Positions 22,026 to 31,347 of a DNA stretch of 64,000 nucleotides are shown in pieces; the stretch's first letter is position 1, and the number at the start of each line of letters is the position of its first letter. A model generated the notes under the pieces. The model searched no databases. It was not told the origin of the DNA and saw nothing but the letters and a program-made list of their open reading frames with translations. Where the stretch lies: NCBI GenBank assembly GCA_965215615.1, contig OZ244068.1:2914001-2978000 (forward strand), read 5' to 3'. A program made the position numbers and the translations under genes. Source of the DNA: CBDATA01 sp965215615. GTDB lineage: Bacteria > Acidobacteriota > Vicinamibacteria > Marinacidobacterales > Marinacidobacteraceae.

Positions 22026-22031
22026 TCGAAG

Positions 22032-22460
22032 ATGGCCCCAGAGTCCCGCCTCCGCCTCGAAGTCATCACGCCGGGCGGCGTGGTCTATCGCGACGACGTG
22101 GATTTCGTGGAGGCACCGGGGACGCTCGGCTATTTCGGGGTGCTGCCCGGCCACGCGCCCTTCCTGAGCCAGATCGTGGACGGCCGGCTGCGAGTTCTCC
22201 AAGGGGACCGCGAAGTGCAGATCGCCGTCCACTGGGGGTTCGTCGAAGTGCTCGACGACGAGGTCATCGTGCTGGCCGAGACTGCCGAAGTCTCGGGAGA
22301 CATCGATCTCGAACGGGCCGAAACTGCCCTGAAGCGGGCGCGGGAGCGCCTCGCCGAGTTCGGAGCCGCCTACGACGTGGAGCGGGCGCGCCGCGCAGTG
22401 AAGCGCGCCGAAACGCGCCTCGAAGTGGCCAGCGGGGAGGCACGGTCGGGAAGCGACTGA
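22032..22460 (+). CDS. atpC: ATP synthase F1 subunit epsilon
   Basis: Rotor-associated regulatory subunit. 142 residues: N-terminal beta-sandwich (LRLEVITPGGVVYRDDVDFVEAPGTLGYFGVLPGHAPFLS) and C-terminal two-helix domain (LERAETALKRARERLAE...VERARRAVKRAETRLEVA). Last gene of the operon, 6 nt after atpD. Confidence 0.95.
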   Translation: MAPESRLRLEVITPGGVVYRDDVDFVEAPGTLGYFGVLPGHAPFLSQIVDGRLRVLQGDREVQIAVHWGFVEVLDDEVIVLAETAEVSGDIDLERAETALKRARERLAEFGAAYDVERARRAVKRAETRLEVASGEARSGSD

Positions 22461-22492
22461 CAGAGCCCCGGCGAGTTCCATCCTGTCCGTCC

Positions 22493-22498
22493 TACAAT
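22493..22498 (+). promoter_or_regulatory. -10 box giving a probable leaderless mRNA
   Basis: TACAAT six bases before the GTG start at 22505, in the context CCTACAATG. Transcription from this box would begin at or next to the start codon. No good -35 is seen. Confidence 0.5.
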
Positions 22499-22504
22499 GA
22501 GCCG

Positions 22505-22939
22505 GTGCCTGGCGTAGCCCTTCTCCTTCCGCTCTTTTTCTTTCCCTCGCTGGCCGGGAGCGCCGAGGAGTCTCGCGTCGCCGCCGAGCCGAAGCTCACC
22601 CTTCGCGCCCCGCGCAACCTCTACCTGCGCCCCCGGATGCCCGGCGAGGCGCGCCGTCCGGCGGTGGACGTGCGGGTCAGCGCCCGCCTCGAAGATCTGG
22701 AAGGCGCGGAGAACCCCGAGGATTACTACTGCCTCGAAGAGGTCTGGGAATGGGACGACGATACCGAGTCGGTCTATGAGCCCGACTGCGATCCCTGGAC
22801 ACCGGATGCCGAAATCGAGACGTTCTTCAGCAATTCGCACCGCTTCAGCCTCCCCGGAACCTACCGGGTCTGGCTCCGTCTGCAGCGAAACGGCGAGACG
22901 GTCATCGCCGGCAACGTGAACGTCCGCATCCGGAATTGA
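22505..22939 (+). CDS. Hypothetical secreted protein
   Basis: 144 residues, no family recognised. Residues 2-20 are a signal peptide (ALLLPLFFFPSLAGSAEE). The mature part looks like a single beta-sandwich: VDVRVSARLEDLEG, an acidic loop with two cysteines (YYCLEEVWEWDDDTESVYEPDC), and a PKD/Ig-like ending SHRFSLPGTYRVWLRLQRNGETVIAGNVNVRIRN. An Ig/PKD-type fold exported to the periplasm or surface is my best guess. The GTG start is supported by the signal peptide and the -10 box just upstream. Confidence 0.75.
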   Translation: MPGVALLLPLFFFPSLAGSAEESRVAAEPKLTLRAPRNLYLRPRMPGEARRPAVDVRVSARLEDLEGAENPEDYYCLEEVWEWDDDTESVYEPDCDPWTPDAEIETFFSNSHRFSLPGTYRVWLRLQRNGETVIAGNVNVRIRN

Positions 22940-23067
22940 TCGAGTTGATTTGACTCGGTTCTTCACCGCCCGTCTCCGTCCGGACAAAGATGACAACATG
23001 TGACGCATCCGGTCTTCAGAATCCTCCGCTGAGAAAACCCCCCCACCCGCCCCACGGAGGCCCCTTC

Positions 23068-23526
23068 ATGAAGAACACGCTCGCTTTTCTCCTTGCCTTT
23101 GGTGTCGCCACCGCGCCTGTCCACGCCGCGACCGCACCCCGTGCCACCGTTTCGCTCCTCGAAGCCGCGGAAGCTGCGGCCGCGAGCGGGGCGTTTCGGG
23201 CGCAGAACACCGCCGGGGTCACCATGGGTCGGATCACCGAGGACGACAAGCGGCGGAGCGCCATCGCCTACGGCCTCAGCGGTGCCCTCGCCTTCGCCGG
23301 AGCCGCCCTCTGGCGCTGGCTCCCCTGCCGGGACGTGAGCACCGCGTTCTCCACCAACGCCAACGAAAACACCAAGTACATCAGGTGTTTCGAGGCAGAC
23401 GGGCAGCGGAGGCCCCTCGAAGCGCCGACCAAGGCGCTCATCGGGGCGGGAATCGCTTTCGAGCTGGTAGCGCTCGGCTACCTCATCGCCCACCTGCGTT
23501 CCGACCGGGACGACGACGACAAATAG
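23068..23526 (+). CDS. Hypothetical membrane protein, paralogue 1 of a tandem pair
   Basis: 152 residues, unknown family. A signal peptide (MKNTLAFLLAFGVATAPVHA) is followed by a conserved block shared with the next gene: APRATVSLLEAAEAAAASGAF, then AQNTAGVTMGRI and DKRRSAIAYGLSGALAF. Two hydrophobic helices follow (GLSGALAFAGAALWRWLPC and ALIGAGIAFELVALGYLIAHL), and the tail is Asp-rich. The ATG at 23068 has ACGGAGG at 23054-23060; an upstream in-frame ATG at 22990 would bury the signal peptide. The two genes are 15 nt apart. Confidence 0.8.
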   Translation: MKNTLAFLLAFGVATAPVHAATAPRATVSLLEAAEAAAASGAFRAQNTAGVTMGRITEDDKRRSAIAYGLSGALAFAGAALWRWLPCRDVSTAFSTNANENTKYIRCFEADGQRRPLEAPTKALIGAGIAFELVALGYLIAHLRSDRDDDDK

Positions 23527-23541
23527 TCACGGGAGTCAACC

Positions 23542-24036
23542 ATGAAGCCGGCGCTCGCCCTCCTCCTCGCCCTCGGTGTCGTTACCGCGCCCGTCCACGC
23601 CGCGTCGGCTCCCCGCGCCACCGTTTCGCTCCTCGAAGCCGCGGAAGCGGCGGCCGCGAGCGGCGCATTTCGAGCATCCCGGGCGCAGAACACCGCCGGG
23701 GTCACCATGGGCCGCATCACCGAAGGCGACAAGCGGCGGAGCGCGATCGCGTTCGGGCTCAGCGGTGCCCTCGCCTTCGTCGGTGCGGCGCTCTGGCGCT
23801 GGCTTCCCTGCCGCGAAGGTGCGAGCGCTCACCGGTTCGCCGACCAGTACGAGGGCTTCCAGCAGTGGCACGATGCCCAGTGCTACGACCGGAACGGCGA
23901 CCGGCTCGGCTGGGACACCCCGACCAAGGCACTCTTCGCGGCCGGCGTCGGCCTCGAACTCGTCTCGCTCGGCTACCTGATCGCGCACCTGCGATCGGAC
24001 GACAACGACGACCCGGACCCCACTCCGAGCCCCTGA
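23542..24036 (+). CDS. Hypothetical membrane protein, paralogue 2 of a tandem pair
   Basis: 164 residues, clearly a duplicate of the gene at 23068: same signal peptide type (MKPALALLLALGVVTAPVHA), almost identical block APRATVSLLEAAEAAAASGAF and the same two TM segments around GALAFVGAALWRWLPCRE and LVSLGYLIAHLRSD. It differs by a 3-residue insertion (ASR) and a different Cys-containing loop (HDAQCYDRNGDRLGWDTPTKA). The loop cysteine is kept in both (RCFE / QCYD) and may pair with the LPCR cysteine. Function unknown. Confidence 0.8.
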   Translation: MKPALALLLALGVVTAPVHAASAPRATVSLLEAAEAAAASGAFRASRAQNTAGVTMGRITEGDKRRSAIAFGLSGALAFVGAALWRWLPCREGASAHRFADQYEGFQQWHDAQCYDRNGDRLGWDTPTKALFAAGVGLELVSLGYLIAHLRSDDNDDPDPTPSP

Positions 24037-24063
24037 GCTGGTCTTTCTGAAGCCGGTGTGTCG

Positions 24064-25782
24064 TCAGTGGCGCCAGCTTGAGAGGTCCGCTCCTTCGGGG
24101 GCGCTCGCTTCGATCCGCTCCACGATGCGGGGCGCGAACATCGAGACGTAGCGGAGGCGCGAATGGGCGTTTTCGCGGGAGTGGTCGCCGTTCCAGCAGT
24201 GTTCGTCGCCGTCCCCGTAATCGACTTCGCCGCCGTAGTGGGGGTCGGTCGTGGATTCGAGGAACTCCTCGGCGAGCTCCACCGCGTTGTTCAGGTAGTA
24301 GTTGTCCATGTCCCCGACATAGACGTGGAGCTTCCCGGCGAGCTGCGTCCCGAGCGTCTCCCAGTCCCGCATCAGGATGTGGGTCAGGTCGTAGTTCTCC
24401 CGCCAGTGGGCGGCGACTTCCGGGTCGATCTCGCCGGTGACCTTGTCCCAGATGCGGCGGGGGTAGCCATCCTCGCCCACCGGGGAATACACCGCCTCCC
24501 AGACATCCCATTGCTGGCCGGAGCGGGTGCGGTCGCCGAGGACCAGCTCCCGCCAGTTCATTTCGGCGAGAGTGGCCGAGACGTGTCCCCGCCCGTCGCG
24601 CCGTCCGGGCCGGGGGGTCCGCTTGAACGGGCTGTCCAGGTAGTAGGCGTTTTCGTCCTCGTACAGGTTGACCACCGTGAACGCCCGGAAATCGATCGGG
24701 TCAGGACAGGCGATCCAGGCACCGTTGTAGTCGTCGGGGTAGAACACCTGCGCCGCCATGGCTTCCCAGCCCCCGGTCGAGCCACCGTAGAGGAAGCGCG
24801 ACCAGCCCTCCCCGATCCCGCGGAAGCGGCGTTCGATCTCGGGGATCAGCTCGTGGGTGATGGCATCGCCGTACGGGCCGAGATTCTCCGAGTTCACCGC
24901 GTAGGAGTCGTCGTAATAGGGGTTCGCGTGCTGGATCTCCACCACCAGCATCCGCGGGAAGTCGTCGCTGGTCCACTCCCGGTAGAGCTCCCAGGCGTGC
25001 TCCTGTTCGACCCGGTTGTAGCAGGGGAGGTCGAACCGGGCCGAATACTCGCACTCGAGGTCGGGATCGGGCGGCTCTTCCCGCCAGCCGCCGAAGGTGT
25101 AAGGAAAGTGTCCGTGGAAGATCGCGATCGGGTAGCGCGCCTCCGGATGGTCGCCAAAGCCGTGGGGTAGCAGCACCCACGCGCCGATCTCGGTGGGCGT
25201 TCCCCAGAATTCGGTCAAAAGCTCGCTCTCGATCTTCACGTGCTTCACGTAATCGGATTCGGGAGGCATCGGGAGCGGCGGGATTTCCTGGTCGAGGGCG
25301 ATTTCGATGGAGGCATCCCCGCCCACGACGACCGTCTGCGGGGTGGAGTACAGGTTCCCGGGTTTCCGGTTCCACTGCTGTCCCTCCCCCCGGTCGGGGG
25401 GCAGCTTCACCGTGTGGCCATCGGCTCGCTCGTAGGTCTGGTAGCGGTTCAGGAGCGCCTGCGCCCGGTATTCCCCCGCTGGAATCTCCGTGAGACTGCG
25501 GATCGGGTAGCCGAAGGCGCTCCCGTCCATGACCACCGGCTCTCCGGGAGACCAGTTCTCCACATCCACCCCGAAAGCGAGCTGGCTCTCCGGGCCGTCC
25601 ACGACCTGGAAGCGCGGCTCGGCCGAGTCGTCCCGGGAGAGCATCAGGATCAGCCTGCCGTCGAGCGGCCCGGCGCTTTGCCCCTCCCCGAAGGTCACCT
25701 CGAAGGTGGCACCTCCCGATCCGCAGCCGGCGAGGGCGAGCACCCCCCAAAGAAAAGCCAGACGAAAAACCAGACGCTTCAT
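24064..25782 (-). CDS. Esterase-like alpha/beta-hydrolase lipoprotein
   Basis: 572 residues. Lipoprotein signal MKRLVFRLAFLWGVLALAGC (Cys20). The N-terminal about 190 residues are beta-rich. The C-terminal part resembles the putative-esterase (PF00756) hydrolases: YPIAIFHGHFPYTFGG, then FLYGGSTGGWEAMAAQVFYPD, where Ser of GGSTGG is the likely nucleophile, and late DNYYLNNAV and DGDEHCWNGDH regions supplying Asp/His. It is probably an envelope-anchored hydrolase; substrate unknown. The start was placed at the lipoprotein signal although the frame is open to 26049. Confidence 0.8.
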   Translation of the reverse strand: MKRLVFRLAFLWGVLALAGCGSGGATFEVTFGEGQSAGPLDGRLILMLSRDDSAEPRFQVVDGPESQLAFGVDVENWSPGEPVVMDGSAFGYPIRSLTEIPAGEYRAQALLNRYQTYERADGHTVKLPPDRGEGQQWNRKPGNLYSTPQTVVVGGDASIEIALDQEIPPLPMPPESDYVKHVKIESELLTEFWGTPTEIGAWVLLPHGFGDHPEARYPIAIFHGHFPYTFGGWREEPPDPDLECEYSARFDLPCYNRVEQEHAWELYREWTSDDFPRMLVVEIQHANPYYDDSYAVNSENLGPYGDAITHELIPEIERRFRGIGEGWSRFLYGGSTGGWEAMAAQVFYPDDYNGAWIACPDPIDFRAFTVVNLYEDENAYYLDSPFKRTPRPGRRDGRGHVSATLAEMNWRELVLGDRTRSGQQWDVWEAVYSPVGEDGYPRRIWDKVTGEIDPEVAAHWRENYDLTHILMRDWETLGTQLAGKLHVYVGDMDNYYLNNAVELAEEFLESTTDPHYGGEVDYGDGDEHCWNGDHSRENAHSRLRYVSMFAPRIVERIEASAPEGADLSSWRH

Positions 25783-25795
25783 ATCGCGGATTCTG

Positions 25796-27793
<1,998 letters not shown>

Positions 27794-27869
27794 CGGGTTG
27801 TCCCGGTGCTGACGGAGATAGAGGCTCGTCTCGCCCCCGAGCCGGTTCCCGGAGCCGCTCCCCGGCGAC

Positions 27870-28904
27870 TCAGCCAGCCAGCCGCTCCCCGCCCCAGCGC
27901 ATCAGGGCGGTCCCGACCGTCAGACCCGCGCCCACCGAGCTGAACAGCAACAGGTCGCCGGGGCTCAGCCGGCCGTGGTCGATCGCGTCACGAAGCGCGG
28001 TGGGGATGGATGCCGCGGTGGTGTTGCCGTACTTGTGGACGGTCTTGACCACCTGGTCGGGGTCGAGCCCCAGCCGCTTGCCGATGGCATCGATGATCCT
28101 CGCGTTGGCCTGATGACAGACCAGGAAGGACACGTCGTCGGTCTCGAACTGCAGCGCGCCGAGCAACTCCTCGGCGGCTTCCGAGGACTGCCGCACCGCG
28201 AAACGGAAGACCTGGCGTCCCTGCTGGTGGAGATAGTGCTTTCTGGCCTCGATCGTCTCGATGGAGGACGGGCGGAGGCTTCCTCCGGCGGGCATGTTGA
28301 GGAGATCCCGACCGGCCCCGTCCACGTGGTTGTTGAAGCCGAGGAAGCGGTCCTCTCCTTCGGCGGGCTCGAGCAGGACGGCTCCGGCGGCATCCCCGAA
28401 AAGGATGCAGGTGGTCCGGTCCTCGTAGTTGGTGATCGTGCTCATCACGTCCGAGCCGATCACGAGCGCCCGGTTCGCGGCCCCGCTCGCGATGTGCTGG
28501 CAGGCGGTGGAAACCGCGAAGACGAAACCGCTGCACGCTGCCGAGAGGTCGAAGCCCCAGGCCCGGCTGGCGCCGATGTCGTCCTGCACGAGGCAGGCGG
28601 TCGCCGGGAAGAACATGTCCGGGGTCACCGTCGCCACGATGATCAGGTCCACTTCGTCGGCGGAGATCCCGCGCCGGTCGAGGGCATCCTGCGCGGCCCG
28701 CGAGGCGAGGACAGAACAGCCGGTCCCGGCGGGGGCGACGCGACGCTCCCGGATGCCGGTCCGCTCCACGATCCACTCGTCGGAGGTATCCACCATCCGC
28801 TCGAAATCGGCGTTGGTGAGCCGGCCCTCCGGCAGGTAGTGCCCGACCGAGGTGATGGTCACCGGGCGAACCGGCGCACCGGCGGGAGGGGGGATGTGAA
28901 TCAA
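27870..28904 (-). CDS. fabH: Beta-ketoacyl-ACP synthase III (FabH-type)
   Basis: Condenses an acyl-CoA with malonyl-ACP to start fatty acid chains. 344 residues. Catalytic Cys in DLSAACSGFVFA, His in VCHQANARIIDAIG, Asn in KYGNTTAASIP, and the GDAAGAVLLEP motif. The TTG at 28904 has AGGA seven bases upstream. A GTG at 28862 (MTITSVGHYLPEGRLTN) fits the usual FabH N-terminus but lacks a ribosome-binding site. It is divergent from the lipid cluster starting at 29002 and may supply special acyl chains for it (inference). Confidence 0.92.
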   Translation of the reverse strand: MIHIPPPAGAPVRPVTITSVGHYLPEGRLTNADFERMVDTSDEWIVERTGIRERRVAPAGTGCSVLASRAAQDALDRRGISADEVDLIIVATVTPDMFFPATACLVQDDIGASRAWGFDLSAACSGFVFAVSTACQHIASGAANRALVIGSDVMSTITNYEDRTTCILFGDAAGAVLLEPAEGEDRFLGFNNHVDGAGRDLLNMPAGGSLRPSSIETIEARKHYLHQQGRQVFRFAVRQSSEAAEELLGALQFETDDVSFLVCHQANARIIDAIGKRLGLDPDQVVKTVHKYGNTTAASIPTALRDAIDHGRLSPGDLLLFSSVGAGLTVGTALMRWGGERLAG

Positions 28905-28989
28905 GGGCCAGTCCTGTTTCGGCGGGGGCCGGCGACCGGCCGCGAGGTCGGGGATGGTACGCCATGCGGCGTTTTCCCTCGGGCGCGGC

Positions 28990-28995
28990 GATAAT
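28990..28995 (+). promoter_or_regulatory. -10 box giving a probable leaderless mRNA for the lipid cluster
   Basis: GATAAT, six bases before the ATG at 29002. The 97-bp gap between divergent fabH and this gene also has to hold the fabH promoter. No -35 is clear. Confidence 0.5.
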
Positions 28996-29001
28996 TCACG
29001 G

Positions 29002-29715
29002 ATGGCCTCCGGTGCCCCCCAAGCTCCTGCCCGGGAAGCGGCCGCTTTTTACGACCTCGACGGCACCCTGATCCGCACCAATCTGGTGCACGTGCTCGGC
29101 TTCTATGCGAAGAACGATCAGGGCCTCCTCCGAAGCCTCCGCTCGACCGCCGCGACCCTCGCCGCGCTCCCGCTGTTCATGGTCACCGATCTCTACAGCC
29201 GCAAGGTCTTCAACGACCTGTTCTTCAAGTGGTACCGGGGCCAGTCCTACGACCGGCTTCGCTACCTCTCCGAAGGGCTCTTCGAGAACGTGATCCGCCC
29301 GGCCATCTTCCCCGGTACCCGGGCGCTGATCGAGCAGTCTCGTCGTCGCGGCCTCCGCCAGGTGGTCGTCACCGGGGCCCTCGAGGTTTCGATCCTTCCG
29401 TTGCTGCGTGAACTCGGGATCACCGAATACGCCGCCAACCGGCTGGAAATCGAGAGCGGCCGTGCCACCGGACGCCTCTCGCCTCCGGTGATGGCGAGCG
29501 CCAGCAAGGCGCTGTGGATCCGCGAATACGCCGAGCGCGAAGGCCTCTCCCTGAACGACAGTTACGCCTACGCGGACAGCATGTCCGATCTCCCGATGCT
29601 CAGCGTGGTCGGTCACCCGACCGCCGCCAATCCGGACTCCCGACTGCGGGTCACCGCCCGCCGCCACGACTGGCCGGTGATTGATCTCGACCGGGTGGAC
29701 CGACACTCCGCCTGA
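29002..29715 (+). CDS. HAD-IB family phosphatase (SerB-like)
   Basis: Haloacid dehalogenase superfamily, subfamily IB. 237 residues. Motif I FYDLDGTLI holds the DxD nucleophile pair, motif II VVTGA, and motifs III/IV K...YADSMSDLPML. A predicted hydrophobic cap segment lies at 55-75 (STAATLAALPLFMVTDLY). Members act on phosphoserine, lysophospholipids or phosphatidylglycerol phosphate. Its place as first gene of a lipid cluster suggests a phospholipid or glycerol-phosphate substrate (inference). ATG 29002 fits the domain start and the -10 box. Confidence 0.85.
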   Translation: MASGAPQAPAREAAAFYDLDGTLIRTNLVHVLGFYAKNDQGLLRSLRSTAATLAALPLFMVTDLYSRKVFNDLFFKWYRGQSYDRLRYLSEGLFENVIRPAIFPGTRALIEQSRRRGLRQVVVTGALEVSILPLLRELGITEYAANRLEIESGRATGRLSPPVMASASKALWIREYAEREGLSLNDSYAYADSMSDLPMLSVVGHPTAANPDSRLRVTARRHDWPVIDLDRVDRHSA

Positions 29716-29743
29716 TTCCCGCTCCGCCTCCAAGGACCCGCCG

Positions 29744-31342
29744 ATGAGCCCCCCTCTCCGTTACAAGACCGACCCCGACATCGTCTTCATCGAGCGGAAT
29801 TCGGCTGCCCGGGTCCTCCACTACGGAGAGGACTTTCTCGAGGAGAAGCTCCCGGTCGGAACCCGGGTCATCTACCCGCCACCTCCGATCCAGGGGCTGC
29901 CCAACCCGCGCCGCGCGATCCGCCACGCCATCAACCACCCGCTCGGCTGCGACCCGCTCCACGCCCAGCTCCGGCCGGGAATGCGGGTCACCATCGCGCT
30001 CGACGACATCAGCCTCCCGCTTCCGCCGATGGCCACTCCGGATGTCCGGCAGATCGCGCTCGAAGTGGTCCTCGAAATGCTCGGCGATCACGGCGTGGAC
30101 GACGTGCATCTCATCATCGCCAACAGCCTCCACCGGAAGATGACCGAGCCGGAAATGCGGCGGATGGTGGGCCCCGCGATCCACAAGGAATTTTTCCCGT
30201 CGCGCTACTACAACCACGATGCCGAAGATCCGGACGGAGTCGTGGAACTCGGCCGCACCCGCCACCGGGAGCCGGTCCGGGTGAACCGGCGGGCGGTGGA
30301 GAGCGACCTCGTCATCTACCTGAACATCAATCTGGTCCCGATGGACGGCGGCCACAAGTCGGTGACCGTCGGCCTTTGCGACTACCAGAGCCTGCGCCCG
30401 CACCACGAGCCCCAGACCATCCGCGATTCACACGGATACATGGACCCTCCCCGCTCGGCGCTCAGCCACAAGGTGGACCGGATGGGAAAGATCGTGGACC
30501 GGCACATGAACGTCTTCCACATCGAGACCGTCCTGAACAACCGGATGTACGCCGACTCCCTCTCCTTCCTCGGCAAGAACGAGGACGACTTCACCGATTT
30601 CGACCGGATGAAGCTCGCGGCCACCCGCTACACGCTCTCCCGCCTGCCCCGCGGGGCCAAGCGGGCCTTCTTCCACCGCATTCCGGGAGCCTTCGAGCTC
30701 ATCGGCTGCTACGCCGGCCGGACCGAGCCGGTCCACGACGAGACCCTGAAGCGCTCCTTCGACCAGTATTCGGTTCCGGTCAAGGGGCAGTGCGACATCC
30801 TGCTCTGCGGCGTGCCCTACATCTCGCCCTACAACGTGAATTCGATCCTGAACCCGCTTCTGGTCCAGGTCATGGGTCCGGGGTACCTGTTCAATCTCTT
30901 CCGCAACAAGCCGGTGGTCCGCAAGGGGGGGACACTCATCCTCGCCCACCCCTGCCACGATGAATTCGACCCCGAGTTCCACCCGAGCTACATCGAGTTC
31001 TTCCACCGCCTGCTCCCGGAGACCCGCGATGCCTTCGTCCTTCGCGAGAAGTACGAAGAGGAGTTCGCGACCAACCCGTCGTATGTCCAGATGTACCGTG
31101 ACGGCCACGCCTACCACGGTGCCCACCCGTTCTTCATGTGGTACTGGGGCGAAAACGGCCGCCAGCATCTCGGACGGATCATCGTCGCCGGGCCGAAGAA
31201 CCGGCACGTTCCGGAAATCCTCGGATGGGAATCGGCGACGAACGTGACCGAAGCCATCGCCATGGCCCGAAGCGACCTCGGCCCCGGGGCCGAGATCACC
31301 ATGATGCACGTCCCGCCGATCATGGTGCCCGAGGTCTCCTGA
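29744..31342 (+). CDS. LarA-like (DUF2088) protein of the lipid cluster
   Basis: 532 residues with the lactate racemase N-terminal domain (DUF2088, PF09861). The family-like segment is GMRVTIALDDISLPLPPM, with the His-rich stretches IANSLHRKMTEPEM and VNINLVPMDGGHKSVTVGL (the latter read as YLNINLVPMDGGHKS). LarA racemases use a nickel-pincer cofactor bound by Lys/His. Whether the ligands are kept here I cannot verify, and racemase activity is not implied. AAGGA lies 7 bases before the ATG. It ends 5 nt before the multidomain reductase-ligase. A similar LarA-like gene accompanies the ether-lipid genes of myxobacteria as I recall them. Confidence 0.8.
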   Translation: MSPPLRYKTDPDIVFIERNSAARVLHYGEDFLEEKLPVGTRVIYPPPPIQGLPNPRRAIRHAINHPLGCDPLHAQLRPGMRVTIALDDISLPLPPMATPDVRQIALEVVLEMLGDHGVDDVHLIIANSLHRKMTEPEMRRMVGPAIHKEFFPSRYYNHDAEDPDGVVELGRTRHREPVRVNRRAVESDLVIYLNINLVPMDGGHKSVTVGLCDYQSLRPHHEPQTIRDSHGYMDPPRSALSHKVDRMGKIVDRHMNVFHIETVLNNRMYADSLSFLGKNEDDFTDFDRMKLAATRYTLSRLPRGAKRAFFHRIPGAFELIGCYAGRTEPVHDETLKRSFDQYSVPVKGQCDILLCGVPYISPYNVNSILNPLLVQVMGPGYLFNLFRNKPVVRKGGTLILAHPCHDEFDPEFHPSYIEFFHRLLPETRDAFVLREKYEEEFATNPSYVQMYRDGHAYHGAHPFFMWYWGENGRQHLGRIIVAGPKNRHVPEILGWESATNVTEAIAMARSDLGPGAEITMMHVPPIMVPEVS

Positions 31343-31347
31343 CCGGC

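Noticed and set aside
24037..24063. Terminator between the convergent genes at 24 kb
   Set aside because: Only 27 bases and no stable hairpin followed by T residues.
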